A model generated the notes under the pieces. That model saw only the letters and a list, made by a program, of their open reading frames with translations. It ran no database searches and was not told the DNA's origin. From Nocardioides sediminis (GTDB lineage Bacteria > Actinomycetota > Actinomycetes > Propionibacteriales > Nocardioidaceae): 64,000 bases of DNA. Made by a program: the position numbers and the translations under genes. Shown piece by piece: positions 9,601-18,389 of this stretch. Each line of letters starts with the position of its first letter. Within the stretch, counting starts at the first letter, position 1. The DNA lies in contig NZ_PZYZ01000007.1 in the NCBI RefSeq assembly GCF_003047295.1, positions 186,001 to 250,000 on the forward strand. Reading direction: 5' to 3'.

Positions 9601-10263
9601 TCAGCTCGCGGCGGAGCGCCGGCGCAGGAGCTCCGCCAGGACCTCGGACTCGTCGCTGATGATGCCGGTGACGCCGACGTCGAGCAGGGCGTCGAGGGAG
9701 GCGAGGTCGTTCACCGGCCAGGTCATCACGACCTCCGTGCGCTGCGCCAGCCGTGCGACGACCGCGCGTCCGAGCAGGTTGCGGTGCACGGAGACTCCGT
9801 GGACCCCCGGCCCCATCGCGAGCCGGCGCTCGAGCCTGACGAGCTCGTCACGACGCCGGGCGGAGAGCACCGGGAGGACGTGCGGGAGCCGGGCCACGGC
9901 CTCGACGGAGGGCCAGTGCCTGCCGCAGACCAGGATGGGCGCGCCGCGATCGCCCTCCCGGAGCAGCCGCACCACCGATCGCGCGGCCGAGGGCCGGCGT
10001 CCCTTGAGGTCCAGCATGAACGCCGTGCCGTGCCGGTTGGCCTCGAGCACCTCGGCCAGCCCCAGCCGTGGTGCGGCTGCGGACGCCAGCTCCCAGCGGT
10101 CCCAGAGGAAGGGCAGCGGCCCGGCCGTCTTGAGGTGCCTCACCTCGAGGTTGCCGCGGTGCTGGTGGACGTCGCACTCGATGACGTCGACCCCGAGCTC
10201 GTTGGCGGCGTGCAGACCGGCGAGCGAGTTTCCGGCGCGGTGCGCGATGGCGAGGACCGGCAC
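9601..10263 (-). CDS. Glycerophosphodiester phosphodiesterase family protein
   Basis: Predicted to hydrolyse glycerophosphodiesters from deacylated phospholipids to glycerol-3-phosphate and an alcohol. The 220 residues form a compact GDPD TIM barrel: AHRAG (catalytic His) at the N-terminus, IECDVH (Glu and Asp metal ligands), then FMLDLKG and TGIISDES near the end. No signal peptide is visible, so it is probably cytoplasmic. GTG 10263 follows a GCAGGAG site. It starts 3 bp after the PAP2 stop as the last gene of a three-gene lipid operon. Confidence 0.88.
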   Translation of the reverse strand: MPVLAIAHRAGNSLAGLHAANELGVDVIECDVHQHRGNLEVRHLKTAGPLPFLWDRWELASAAAPRLGLAEVLEANRHGTAFMLDLKGRRPSAARSVVRLLREGDRGAPILVCGRHWPSVEAVARLPHVLPVLSARRRDELVRLERRLAMGPGVHGVSVHRNLLGRAVVARLAQRTEVVMTWPVNDLASLDALLDVGVTGIISDESEVLAELLRRRSAAS

Positions 10264-10265
10264 CG

Positions 10266-11003
10266 TCAGGTCTCCTGCGGCGTGCTGTGTCTTCGACGCT
10301 CCAGCGCGAGGGCGAGCACGTGGGCGACCAGCACGAGCGACACGCCGGCGACCACGTCGAGGATGTAGTGGTTGGCGGTGAAGACGACCGCGAGCGCCAT
10401 CAGCATCGGCAGCACGAAGCCGACCGCCCGCAACCACACGGACGACGCCGCCGCGACGATCGCCATGCCGACCAGCAGGTCCCAGCCCGAGTGGAGGCTC
10501 GGCATGGCGGCGTACTGGTTGGTGAACATCGGCGGCTGGAGCACCCGGTAGGCCTCGCTGCTGCGGGTGACGGTGTCCACCAGGCCGAGCCCGGCGAGCC
10601 TCGGCGGCATCACGGGGTAGAGCGCGAAGATCACCATCCCGATGGCACCGGAGATCATCATCGCGTTGCGGAGCCGCACGAAGATGGTGCGGTGCCTGGC
10701 CAGGAGCCAGATGAACGTGGCGATGATGACCGGCCAGTGACCCCACACGTAGACCCAGTTGGCGGCCGCCTCGAGGGTGGCCGAGCCGTTGACGGGGGTC
10801 TGCAGCCAGCCCTCGATGTGGATCCCTAGCCGCTGCTCGAGGTCGATCACCTCGTGGGCGTTGTCCAGCGCCACGTCGGGGGAGGCGGCCGTCTGCCCCC
10901 GTACGCCGAAGTAGATGACGATCCCGGCCGCCACCACCGCCACCTGTTGCAGCGCCCAGAGCGCGCGCGTCCGCACCGGCTCGGAGACCTGCAGCTGGAC
11001 CAC
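10266..11003 (-). CDS. PAP2-superfamily membrane phosphatase / phosphotransferase
   Basis: Multi-pass membrane protein of about 245 residues. The phosphatase-type motifs are arranged as in the AUR1/inositol-phosphotransferase branch: MPPRL, then MPSLHSGWDLL (the SxxxH-type motif) and ANHYILDVVAG (the final H-D motif). It probably cleaves or transfers a phosphate or phospho-head-group of a lipid at the outer face of the membrane. The start is uncertain. GTG 11003 fits the first helix; a TTG at 11108, 6 bp after the preceding stop, would add 35 proline/glycine-rich residues. It sits between an LPG-synthase-like gene and GDPD. Confidence 0.83.
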   Translation of the reverse strand: MVQLQVSEPVRTRALWALQQVAVVAAGIVIYFGVRGQTAASPDVALDNAHEVIDLEQRLGIHIEGWLQTPVNGSATLEAAANWVYVWGHWPVIIATFIWLLARHRTIFVRLRNAMMISGAIGMVIFALYPVMPPRLAGLGLVDTVTRSSEAYRVLQPPMFTNQYAAMPSLHSGWDLLVGMAIVAAASSVWLRAVGFVLPMLMALAVVFTANHYILDVVAGVSLVLVAHVLALALERRRHSTPQET

Positions 11004-11114
11004 GACGCCCCCCGGCTCGTGTTGGGACGGACCGCCACCCGGATGGATCTGCGGTCCCTCCCAGCCTGCGGGTCCGGCGGCCGGACCGGAATACCCAGTC
11101 CGGACCAATTGCGC

Positions 11115-11993
11115 TCAGGCAGGGACTAGCCCGGCCTTGTGGCTGCGACGCGTCATGAACAGGCTGGCGCCACCCAGGGTGAGGGCCGGGAGCCAGGCGA
11201 TGGCCGCCTTGAGGGCGACCGCGGCGACCGCCGCGACCAGCGGGATGCCGAGCGCGGCGAGGGCGACGACCAGGGCGGCGTCGCGCGGGCTGGCGCCGTT
11301 GGGCCCGGGGACGGCCCCGGCCAGCTGGCTCGCACCGAACGCGCCCAGGACCGAGAGGGGGTGGAGCCCGTGGCCGGTCGCGGCGATCGTGCCGAGGAGC
11401 AGGGCCGCGATGGACAGCTGGTAGCCGGCCGACAGGAGCAGCCCGAGGGCCAGCTGGCGGGGTGCCGGGAGGTGCGGTCGCTCGGGCAGCCACTGGGGCC
11501 GGACCTTGCGGACCACGAGCAGCGCCGCCCCGCCGATGACGAGGATGCCCAGCGCGGGGAGGAGCAGGTGGACCGGCAGTGCGGCCCCGGCAAAGCCGAC
11601 GAACACGGCGAGCCCGATGGCGCCCACGACGCGGTCCATGCCGACGCTGACGAGGGCCGCGCTGCGGTCGAGGCCAGTGCGGGTGAGCCGTCGCAGCCGC
11701 CACAGGTCGGCGCCGACGTGGCCCGGGGTGAGGAGGCCGAGCAGCTCGGACTCCGCGTAGGCCCGCATGTGCCACCACCGGCCGAGGTCGCCCTCGGTGA
11801 GCGCGCGCCAGCGCAGCGGGCACAGGACGTACTTCCCGACGATCCACGGCACGAGGCCGAGGACGACCGGCCACATCGCCACCTGGGGGAGCGAGGGGAG
11901 GGTGAACACCGGGACGGCCAGGGTCACGAGGACCCCGAGCACGAGGACGGTGCGGGAGTGGACGGCGCGGTGCAGGGTGGCGCGAAGACCCAT
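11115..11993 (-). CDS. Lysylphosphatidylglycerol-synthase-like transmembrane protein (UPF0104)
   Basis: Membrane protein of 292 residues with about eight hydrophobic segments. It matches the flippase-like transmembrane half of MprF without the cytosolic aminoacyltransferase half. Recognisable stretches are KYVLCPLRWRALTEG, YAESELLGLLTPGHVGADLWRLRRL and GAVPGPNGASPRDAALV. ATG 11993 is preceded by GAGAGG. First gene of an operon with PAP2 and GDPD, which suggests transport or remodelling of a lipid across the membrane. The substrate is unknown. Confidence 0.83.
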   Translation of the reverse strand: MGLRATLHRAVHSRTVLVLGVLVTLAVPVFTLPSLPQVAMWPVVLGLVPWIVGKYVLCPLRWRALTEGDLGRWWHMRAYAESELLGLLTPGHVGADLWRLRRLTRTGLDRSAALVSVGMDRVVGAIGLAVFVGFAGAALPVHLLLPALGILVIGGAALLVVRKVRPQWLPERPHLPAPRQLALGLLLSAGYQLSIAALLLGTIAATGHGLHPLSVLGAFGASQLAGAVPGPNGASPRDAALVVALAALGIPLVAAVAAVALKAAIAWLPALTLGGASLFMTRRSHKAGLVPA

Positions 11994-12104
11994 CGATGAC
12001 CTCTCGGGGGGATGCAGGCTCGTTCGTCGTTCGTACCCCCGGTGTCGAAGACGATGCCACAGTGCTGTAAAGAGGTCCGAATCGCGGACCGGGTTAGGCG
12101 ACCC

Positions 12105-12148
12105 TTGCTTGAAGGCGCGGAAGCATTAACGTCACACTTGCGTTGTGC
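12105..12148 (+). promoter_or_regulatory. suf promoter with probable SufR operator over the transcription start
   Basis: TTGCTT (12105-12110) and TAACGT (12127-12132) are separated by 16 bp and make a plausible -35/-10 pair. An imperfect dyad ACACT-N5-TGTGC (12134-12148) covers the predicted transcription start and the GTG of sufR. It matches the ACACT-N5-TGTGA site I recall for mycobacterial SufR in all but the last base. This placement would allow repression of the whole suf operon by SufR. Confidence 0.6.
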
Positions 12149-12864
12149 AATTCGTGAGGACGACTTCTACGGCGCCCGACAGGGACGCCCCCACCCGTGA
12201 GCGGGTGGCTCGGTCGATCCTCGAGAACGGACCCTCGACGGCCGCGGCTCTCGCCGAGCGGCTCGGCCTCACCCCGGCCGCCGTGCGGCGCCACCTCGAG
12301 CACCTGACCGAGAGCGGCACGGTCGAGGGACGCGAGCAGAAGGTCTACGGCAGCCGCGGCCGCGGACGACCCGCCCGGGTCTTCGCCCTCACCGACGCCG
12401 GCCGCGACGCGTTCGACCAGCAGTACGACGACCTCGCCGTCGCCGCGCTGCGGTTCCTGGCCGAGACCCAGGGCGAGGACGCGGTCGTGGAGTTCGCCCG
12501 CCGCCGCGTGGGGTTCGTCGAGCGCGACTACGCCGCGGTGACGGCCGAGGACCCGACGCTCACGCCGGCCGAGGCGCTGGCCCGGGTCTTCACCGCCGGT
12601 GGCTACGCCGCCACCGTGCGCGACCTACCCATCGGCGACCAGCTGTGCCAGCAGCACTGCCCGGTCGCGCACGTGGCCCACGAGTTCCCGCAGCTGTGCG
12701 AGGCCGAGACCGAGGCCATCGGCCGGGTGCTCGGCACGCACGTCCAGCGGTTGGCGACGATCGCCCACGGCGACGGCGTCTGCACGACCTGCATCCCCAG
12801 CACGGCCAGCAGCACCCAGACGCAGATCCAGAGCACCCCCCCGACGACCAAGGAGAAGGCATGA
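12145..12864 (+). CDS. sufR: SufR, Fe-S cluster-sensing transcriptional repressor of the suf operon
   Basis: DNA-binding regulator of 239 residues. A winged helix-turn-helix ([23 protein letters not shown], residues about 32-54) is followed by a C-terminal cluster-binding region with Cys168, Cys172, Cys185 and Cys213 (plus Cys216). The Cys spacing C-X3-C-X12-C-X27-C is that of the mycobacterial SufR ligands as I recall them. GTG 12145 sits just after the promoter; a second GTG at 12154 is possible. The last codon overlaps sufB by ATGA, so it is the first gene of the operon it probably represses when it holds a cluster. Confidence 0.92.
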   Translation: MQFVRTTSTAPDRDAPTRERVARSILENGPSTAAALAERLGLTPAAVRRHLEHLTESGTVEGREQKVYGSRGRGRPARVFALTDAGRDAFDQQYDDLAVAALRFLAETQGEDAVVEFARRRVGFVERDYAAVTAEDPTLTPAEALARVFTAGGYAATVRDLPIGDQLCQQHCPVAHVAHEFPQLCEAETEAIGRVLGTHVQRLATIAHGDGVCTTCIPSTASSTQTQIQSTPPTTKEKA

Positions 12865-14279
12865 CCTCCATCGAAGAGCTCAACCCCGAGCTCCAGGGCA
12901 TCGGCCGCTACGAGTTCGGCTGGGCCGACTCCGACGTGGCCGGCGCCTCCGCCACCCGTGGCCTCAACGAGGACGTCGTCCGCGACATCTCCGCCAAGAA
13001 GAACGAGCCGCAGTGGATGCTCGACCTGCGCCTGAAGGGGCTCAAGCTCTTCCACCGCAAGCCGATGCCCACGTGGGGCTCCGACCTCAGCGGCATCGAC
13101 TTCGACAACATCAAGTACTTCGTGCGCTCGAGCGAGAAGCAGGCGACCTCGTGGGAGGACCTCCCCGAGGACATCAAGAACACCTACGACAAGCTCGGCA
13201 TCCCCGAGGCGGAGAAGCAGCGCCTCGTCGCGGGCGTCGCCGCGCAGTACGAGTCCGAGGTCGTCTACCACTCGATCCGTGAGGACCTCGAGGAGCAGGG
13301 CGTCCTGTTCCTCGACACCGACACCGCGCTCAAGGAGCACCCGGAGCTCTTCCAGGAGTACTTCGGCACGGTGATCCCCGTCGGCGACAACAAGTTCGCC
13401 GCGCTCAACACCTCGGTGTGGTCGGGCGGCTCGTTCATCTACGTGCCCAAGGGCGTCCACGTGGACATCCCGCTGCAGGCCTACTTCCGGATCAACACCG
13501 AGAACATGGGCCAGTTCGAGCGGACGCTGATCATCGTCGACGAGGACGCCTACGTGCACTACGTCGAGGGTTGCACCGCGCCGATCTACTCCAGCGACTC
13601 GCTGCACTCCGCGGTCGTGGAGATCATCGTCAAGAAGGGCGGCCGCTGCCGCTACACGACCATCCAGAACTGGTCCAACAACGTCTACAACCTCGTCACC
13701 AAGCGCGCGACCTGCGAGGCCGGCGCCACCATGGAGTGGGTCGACGGCAACATCGGCTCCAAGGTGACGATGAAGTACCCCGCCATCTACCTCATGGGCG
13801 AGCACGCCAAGGGCGAGACGCTGTCCATCGCCTTCGCCGGCGAGGGCCAGCACCAGGACGCCGGCGCCAAGATGGTGCACGCAGCCCCCCACACGTCGAG
13901 CTCGATCCTGAGCAAGTCGGTGGCCCGCGGCGGCGGCCGCACGTCGTACCGCGGCCTCATCCAGGTCAACGAGGGGGCGCACGGCTCGAAGTCCAACGTG
14001 CTGTGCGACGCGCTCCTGGTCGACCAGGTCAGCCGCAGCGACACCTACCCCTACGTCGACATCCGTGAGGACGACGTGTCCATGGGCCACGAGGCGAGCG
14101 TCTCCAAGGTCTCCGACGACCAGCTCTTCTACCTCATGTCGCGCGGCATGGAGGAGGACGAGGCGATGGCGATGATCGTCCGCGGCTTCGTGGAGCCGAT
14201 CGCCAAGGAGCTGCCGATGGAGTACGCCCTCGAGCTCAACCGCCTGATCGAGCTGCAGATGGAGGGCGCGGTCGGCTGA
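12861..14279 (+). CDS. sufB: Fe-S cluster assembly scaffold subunit SufB
   Basis: Scaffold subunit of SufBC2D, which builds Fe-S clusters in the cytoplasm. The 472 residues have the usual SufB features: [16 protein letters not shown] near the N-terminus, [21 protein letters not shown] in the beta-helix core, VEGCTAPIY with a conserved cysteine, and the C-terminal LFYLMSRGM helix. AAGGAG precedes the ATG at 12861, which overlaps sufR. No intein is present, unlike the M. tuberculosis homologue. The next gene is its partner sufD. Confidence 0.96.
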   Translation: MTSIEELNPELQGIGRYEFGWADSDVAGASATRGLNEDVVRDISAKKNEPQWMLDLRLKGLKLFHRKPMPTWGSDLSGIDFDNIKYFVRSSEKQATSWEDLPEDIKNTYDKLGIPEAEKQRLVAGVAAQYESEVVYHSIREDLEEQGVLFLDTDTALKEHPELFQEYFGTVIPVGDNKFAALNTSVWSGGSFIYVPKGVHVDIPLQAYFRINTENMGQFERTLIIVDEDAYVHYVEGCTAPIYSSDSLHSAVVEIIVKKGGRCRYTTIQNWSNNVYNLVTKRATCEAGATMEWVDGNIGSKVTMKYPAIYLMGEHAKGETLSIAFAGEGQHQDAGAKMVHAAPHTSSSILSKSVARGGGRTSYRGLIQVNEGAHGSKSNVLCDALLVDQVSRSDTYPYVDIREDDVSMGHEASVSKVSDDQLFYLMSRGMEEDEAMAMIVRGFVEPIAKELPMEYALELNRLIELQMEGAVG

Positions 14280-14328
14280 TCCTCCCCGGATCAGCAGCCC
14301 CGCCCGCTTCGCACCAGAAAGAGACGTA

Positions 14329-15531
14329 GTGACTGTCACGGATTCCGTTCGATCCGCCCTCGAGGTGGACAAGGTCGAGAGCCACCTCCACCCGGAGGGC
14401 TCCTTCGACGTCGCCGACCACGCGGTGCCCACCGGCCGCGAGGAGATCTGGCGCTTCACGCCCCTCAAGCGGCTGCGCGGCCTCCACGCCGACGCCGAGT
14501 TCGCCCCCAGCGCGACCGCCTGCACCTGGAACACGCCTGCCGGCGTGCGCATCGAGGGTGTGGACGGCGACGAGGCACGCTCGCTGCGCGGCGTGAGCGG
14601 CCTCGTGCCCAACACCCGGTTCGCCGCCCGCGTCCTGGCCGAGGTGCCCGCGACCCTGCTCGTGGACGTGCCGGCCGAGGCCGACGTCACCGAGCCGATC
14701 GTCGTGGAGCTCACGGGTGAGGACGTCGAGGTGACCGAGGCGGGCCACGTCGTGCTCCGCTTCGGCAACCACTCCCGGGCGACCGTGGTCCTCAACCACA
14801 CCGGACACGCGTCGATGGCCCAGGTCGTCGAGGTCGTCGTGGGCGACGGTGCGCAGGTCTCGGTGATCTCGCTCCAGGACTGGGCCGACGACGCCGTGCA
14901 CCTCACGCACCACGAGACGACCGTCGGTCGCGACGCGACCTACAAGCACGTCGCGGTCAGCTTCGGCGGCGACGTCGTGCGGATGGACGCCAACGTGTCG
15001 TACGCCGGTCCCGGCGGCTCGGCGGAGCTGCTCGGCCTCTACTTCGCCGACGCGGGCCAGCACATCGAGCACCGGCTCTTCGCCGACCACACGGCCCCCC
15101 GCACCAAGAGCCACGCCGTCTACAAGGGTGCGCTGCAGGGCCAGGGCGCCCACACGGTGTGGATCGGCAACGTGCTCATCCGCAAGGTCGCCGAGGGCAT
15201 CGAGACCTACGAGGAGAACCGCAACCTCGTGCTCAGCGACGGCTGCCAGGCCGACTCGGTCCCCAACCTGGAGATCGAGACGGGCGAGATCGAGGGTGCC
15301 GGCCACGCCAGTGCCACGGCCCGCTTCGACGACGAGCAGCTGTTCTACCTCCGGGCGCGAGGCATCGACGACAAGGAGGCGCGCCGCCTGGTCGTGCACG
15401 GCTTCTTCAACGACCTGATCCGCAAGATCGGCGTGCCCTCGATCGAGGACCGGCTGATGACGACGGTCGAGGCCGAGCTGGCCAAGAACGTCCTCAAGGA
15501 CACCCCTTCGACGAGCTCAGGACAGCGCTGA
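14329..15531 (+). CDS. sufD: Fe-S cluster assembly subunit SufD
   Basis: Partner of SufB in the SufBCD complex. The 400 residues start at GTG 14329, after an AGAAAGAGA ribosome-binding region. The N-terminal helical part contains EEIWRFTPLKRLRGLHAD; the beta-helix core ends in the family tract FDDEQLFYLRARGIDDKEARRLVVHGFF. The last ten residues (TPSTSSGQR tail) are encoded by a sequence resembling a dispersed repeat and look like an addition to the normal end. The stop overlaps the Rieske start by one base. Confidence 0.95.
   Translation: MTVTDSVRSALEVDKVESHLHPEGSFDVADHAVPTGREEIWRFTPLKRLRGLHADAEFAPSATACTWNTPAGVRIEGVDGDEARSLRGVSGLVPNTRFAARVLAEVPATLLVDVPAEADVTEPIVVELTGEDVEVTEAGHVVLRFGNHSRATVVLNHTGHASMAQVVEVVVGDGAQVSVISLQDWADDAVHLTHHETTVGRDATYKHVAVSFGGDVVRMDANVSYAGPGGSAELLGLYFADAGQHIEHRLFADHTAPRTKSHAVYKGALQGQGAHTVWIGNVLIRKVAEGIETYEENRNLVLSDGCQADSVPNLEIETGEIEGAGHASATARFDDEQLFYLRARGIDDKEARRLVVHGFFNDLIRKIGVPSIEDRLMTTVEAELAKNVLKDTPSTSSGQR
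15505..15527 (+). repeat. Short repeat-like insert at the 3' end of sufD
   Basis: The stretch beginning CCTTCGACGAGCTCAGG resembles the short TTCGACAAGCTCAGG-type repeat that I recall as widespread in actinobacterial genomes. It supplies the codons for the last residues of SufD. Only one copy is seen in this window, so the repeat call depends on memory of other genomes. Confidence 0.35.
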
Positions 15532-15878
15532 TGGGGTTCGTCCGCGCCTGCGCCCTCGACGAGGTCCCGGCCGACCAGGCCCTGGCCGTCACGATCGGCG
15601 ACCTCGACGTCGCCGTCGCGCGTGACGGCGAGGAGGTCTTCGCGATCCAGGACCTCTGCTCGCACGCCGCGGTGGCGCTCAGCGAGGGCGACGTCGCCGA
15701 CTGCACGGTCGAGTGCTGGCTGCACGGCTCCCGCTTCGACCTCCGCACCGGCAAGCCCACCGGCCTCCCGGCCACCGAACCCGTAGCAACCTTCCCTGTA
15801 CAGATCCGTGACGACGAGGGCAGCGCCACTGTCTGGGTCGACACCGACACCACCCTGAACGGAGTTACCCCCGCATGA
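15531..15878 (+). CDS. Rieske-type [2Fe-2S] ferredoxin in the suf operon
   Basis: Small soluble Rieske protein of 115 residues, like ferredoxin subunits of non-haem-iron oxygenases. The cluster ligands are Cys43-X-His45 (DLCSHAAV) and Cys62-X2-His65 (ECWLHGSRFD). It is encoded between sufD and sufC, overlapping sufD by one base and sufC by ATGA, an arrangement common in actinobacterial suf operons. It may carry electrons for cluster assembly. Codons 83-93 (15777-15809) are unusually AT-rich for this genome, with GAA, two GTA and GCA. Confidence 0.9.
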   Translation: MGFVRACALDEVPADQALAVTIGDLDVAVARDGEEVFAIQDLCSHAAVALSEGDVADCTVECWLHGSRFDLRTGKPTGLPATEPVATFPVQIRDDEGSATVWVDTDTTLNGVTPA

Positions 15879-16636
15879 GCAAGCTCGAGATCAACGACCT
15901 CCAGGTCTCCGTGGAGACCGAGGACGGCCCCAAGCAGATCCTCAAGGGCGTCACGCTGACCATCAACGACGGCGAGACCCACGCGATCATGGGCCCCAAC
16001 GGGTCGGGCAAGTCCACGTTGGCCTACTCCATCGCCGGTCACCCCAAGTACACGATCACCGGCGGCACCGTGACCCTCGACGGCGAGGACGTCCTCGCGA
16101 TGTCGGTGGACGAGCGGGCCCGCGCCGGCCTGTTCCTGGCCATGCAGTACCCCGTGGAGGTGCCCGGCGTCTCCGTGGCCAACTTCCTGCGCACCGCCAA
16201 GACCGCCATCGACGGCGAGGCGCCCAAGCTGCGCACGTGGGTCAAGGACGTCAACACGGCCCTGGAGAACCTCGACCTCGACGCGTCGTTCTCGGGCCGC
16301 TCGGTCAACGAGGGCTTCTCCGGCGGCGAGAAGAAGCGCCACGAGATCGCCCAGCTCGAGCTGCTCGACCCCAAGGTCGCCATCCTCGACGAGACCGACT
16401 CCGGCCTCGACATCGACGCGCTGCGCATCGTGAGCGAGGGCGTCAACCGCTTCCGCTCGCAGGAGGGCAAGGGTGTCCTGCTGATCACCCACTACACCCG
16501 CATCCTGCGCTACATCACCCCCGACCACGTGCACGTCTTCGTCGACGGCCGGATCGCCGAGCAGGGCGGTCCCGAGCTGGCCGACCAGCTCGAGGCCGAG
16601 GGCTACGACAAGTACACCAAGACCGCCACGGTCTGA
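15875..16636 (+). CDS. sufC: Fe-S cluster assembly ATPase SufC
   Basis: Soluble ABC-type ATPase that drives conformational change of SufBCD, 253 residues. Walker A is [12 protein letters not shown], the SufC-specific signature region is FSGGEKKRHEIAQL, Walker B is VAILDETDSGLDIDAL and the H-loop is LITHYTRIL. ATG 15875 overlaps the Rieske stop. No membrane segment is present, as expected for SufC as opposed to transport ATPases. Confidence 0.97.
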   Translation: MSKLEINDLQVSVETEDGPKQILKGVTLTINDGETHAIMGPNGSGKSTLAYSIAGHPKYTITGGTVTLDGEDVLAMSVDERARAGLFLAMQYPVEVPGVSVANFLRTAKTAIDGEAPKLRTWVKDVNTALENLDLDASFSGRSVNEGFSGGEKKRHEIAQLELLDPKVAILDETDSGLDIDALRIVSEGVNRFRSQEGKGVLLITHYTRILRYITPDHVHVFVDGRIAEQGGPELADQLEAEGYDKYTKTATV

Positions 16637-16680
16637 CCGGCCGCCCGCACCCCACGACGTACGACGAGAGGAGACCAGCG

Positions 16681-17943
16681 ATGAGCATCCCCGGACTGCT
16701 GCCGGAGCTGGAGGTCATCCGCAAGGACTTCCCGATCCTCGAGCGCGTGCTCGCGGGTGGGCACCCGCTGGTCTACCTCGACAGCGCCAACACCTCGCAG
16801 AAGCCGCAGGTCGTCATCGACACGATGGTCGACCACCTCGAGCACCACAACGCCAACGTCGCCCGCGCCATGCACCAGCTCGGCGCGGAGTCCTCGGAGG
16901 CTTTCGAGGCGGCCCGGGACCGGGTGGCGGCGTTCATCAAGGCGCCCAGCCGCGACGAGGTGATCTTCACCAAGAACGCCTCGGAGGCGCTCAACCTGGT
17001 CGCCAACACCCTCGCGTGGCGCGGTGACCTCCAGGTCGGTGAGGGCGACGAGGTCGTCATCACCGAGATGGAGCACCACTCCAACATCGTGCCCTGGCAG
17101 CTCCTCACCGAGCGGACCGGGGCGACGCTGCGGTGGTTCGGCCTGACCGACGACGGGCGGCTCGACCTGTCCGACATCGACGAGCTGATCACCGAGCGCA
17201 CCAAGGTGGTCTCGCTGACCTGGGTGTCCAACATGCTGGGCACGATCAACCCCGTCCGCGAGATCGCCGACCGGGCGCACGCCGTGGGCGCGATCGTCGT
17301 CGTGGACGCCTCGCAGGCCGTCCCGCAGCTGCCGGTCGACGTCGTGGCCAGCGGCGCCGACGTGCTGGTCTTCACCGGCCACAAGGTCGTCGGCCCGACC
17401 GGCATCGGCGTCCTGTGGGGCCGGCGCGAGGTGCTCGAGCAGCTGCCGCCGTTCCTCGGCGGGGGAGAGATGATCGAGACCGTGCGCATGGAGCGCTCGA
17501 CGTACGCCGGCATCCCGCACAAGTTCGAGGCCGGTACGCCGCCGATCGTCGAGGCCGTCGGCCTCGGCGCCGCGGTCGACTACCTGGACCACGTGGGCAT
17601 GGAGGCGGTGCACGCCCACGAGCAGGCCATCACCGGCTACGCGCTCGAGGGCCTGCAGTCCGTGCCCGGCCTGACCGTCATGGGTCCGCTCGACGCCGCC
17701 TCGCGCGGTGGCGCGATCTCGTTCGAGCTCGCCGGCGTGCACCCCCACGACGTGGCACAGGTGCTCGACTCGCGTGGCATCGCCGTCCGCGCCGGCCACC
17801 ACTGCGCCAAGCCCGCCCACGCCCGCTTCGGGGTGCAGAGCTCGACCCGGATGTCGTCCTACCTCTACACGACCCCGGCCGAGATCGACGCACTCGTCGA
17901 GGGCCTGCACCACACGCGTTCCTACTTCAAGCTGGGGAGCTGA
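16681..17943 (+). CDS. sufS: Cysteine desulfurase SufS
   Basis: PLP enzyme that removes sulfur from cysteine as a persulfide for cluster assembly. It has 420 residues. The PLP lysine is in FTGHKVVGPTGIGVLWG and the catalytic cysteine in AVRAGHHCAKPAHARFG, the group II (SufS/Csd) arrangement. EMEHHSNIVPWQ and DASQAVPQLPVDV are the other cofactor-site blocks. AGGAGA precedes ATG 16681. Its stop overlaps sufU by one base; sufU is the usual sulfur acceptor. Confidence 0.96.
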   Translation: MSIPGLLPELEVIRKDFPILERVLAGGHPLVYLDSANTSQKPQVVIDTMVDHLEHHNANVARAMHQLGAESSEAFEAARDRVAAFIKAPSRDEVIFTKNASEALNLVANTLAWRGDLQVGEGDEVVITEMEHHSNIVPWQLLTERTGATLRWFGLTDDGRLDLSDIDELITERTKVVSLTWVSNMLGTINPVREIADRAHAVGAIVVVDASQAVPQLPVDVVASGADVLVFTGHKVVGPTGIGVLWGRREVLEQLPPFLGGGEMIETVRMERSTYAGIPHKFEAGTPPIVEAVGLGAAVDYLDHVGMEAVHAHEQAITGYALEGLQSVPGLTVMGPLDAASRGGAISFELAGVHPHDVAQVLDSRGIAVRAGHHCAKPAHARFGVQSSTRMSSYLYTTPAEIDALVEGLHHTRSYFKLGS

Positions 17944-18389
17944 TGGACCTCGACGCCCTCTACCAGGAGATCATCCTGGACCACTACAAGCACCCCCACC
18001 ACGCGGGCCTGCGGGACCCGTTCGAGGCCGAGGTGCACCACGTCAACCCCACGTGCGGTGACGAGGTGACGCTGCGGGTCCACCTCGACGACGGCGTGGT
18101 GCGGGACGTGTCGTACGACGCCGTGGGCTGCTCGATCTCCCAGGCGTCGACGTCGGTGATGACCGACCTCCTCATCGGCAAGGACGTCGACGAGGCCATG
18201 ACGATCCACCAGGCGTTCCTGGAGCTGATGCAGGGCAAGGGGCAGGTGGAGCCGGACGAGGACGTCCTCGAGGACGGCATCGCGTTCGCCGGCGTCGCCA
18301 AGTTCCCCGCCCGCGTCAAGTGCGCCCTCCTGTCCTGGATGGCGTGGAAGGACGCGACCACACAGACCATCGAGAAGGAGAAGGCATGA
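17943..18389 (+). CDS. sufU: SufU, zinc-dependent sulfur-transfer partner of SufS
   Basis: IscU-like protein of 148 residues that accepts persulfide sulfur from SufS. The three conserved cysteines are visible as NPTCGDEV (Cys38, with Asp40), VGCSISQAS (Cys63) and ARVKCALLSW (Cys127). The insertion between Cys63 and Cys127 is typical of SufU rather than IscU. ATG 17943 overlaps the sufS stop. Confidence 0.95.
   Translation: MDLDALYQEIILDHYKHPHHAGLRDPFEAEVHHVNPTCGDEVTLRVHLDDGVVRDVSYDAVGCSISQASTSVMTDLLIGKDVDEAMTIHQAFLELMQGKGQVEPDEDVLEDGIAFAGVAKFPARVKCALLSWMAWKDATTQTIEKEKA

Noticed and set aside
12861-14279. Intein in sufB, known from some mycobacteria
   Set aside because: The frame is a continuous 472 residues with no splicing-domain insertion.
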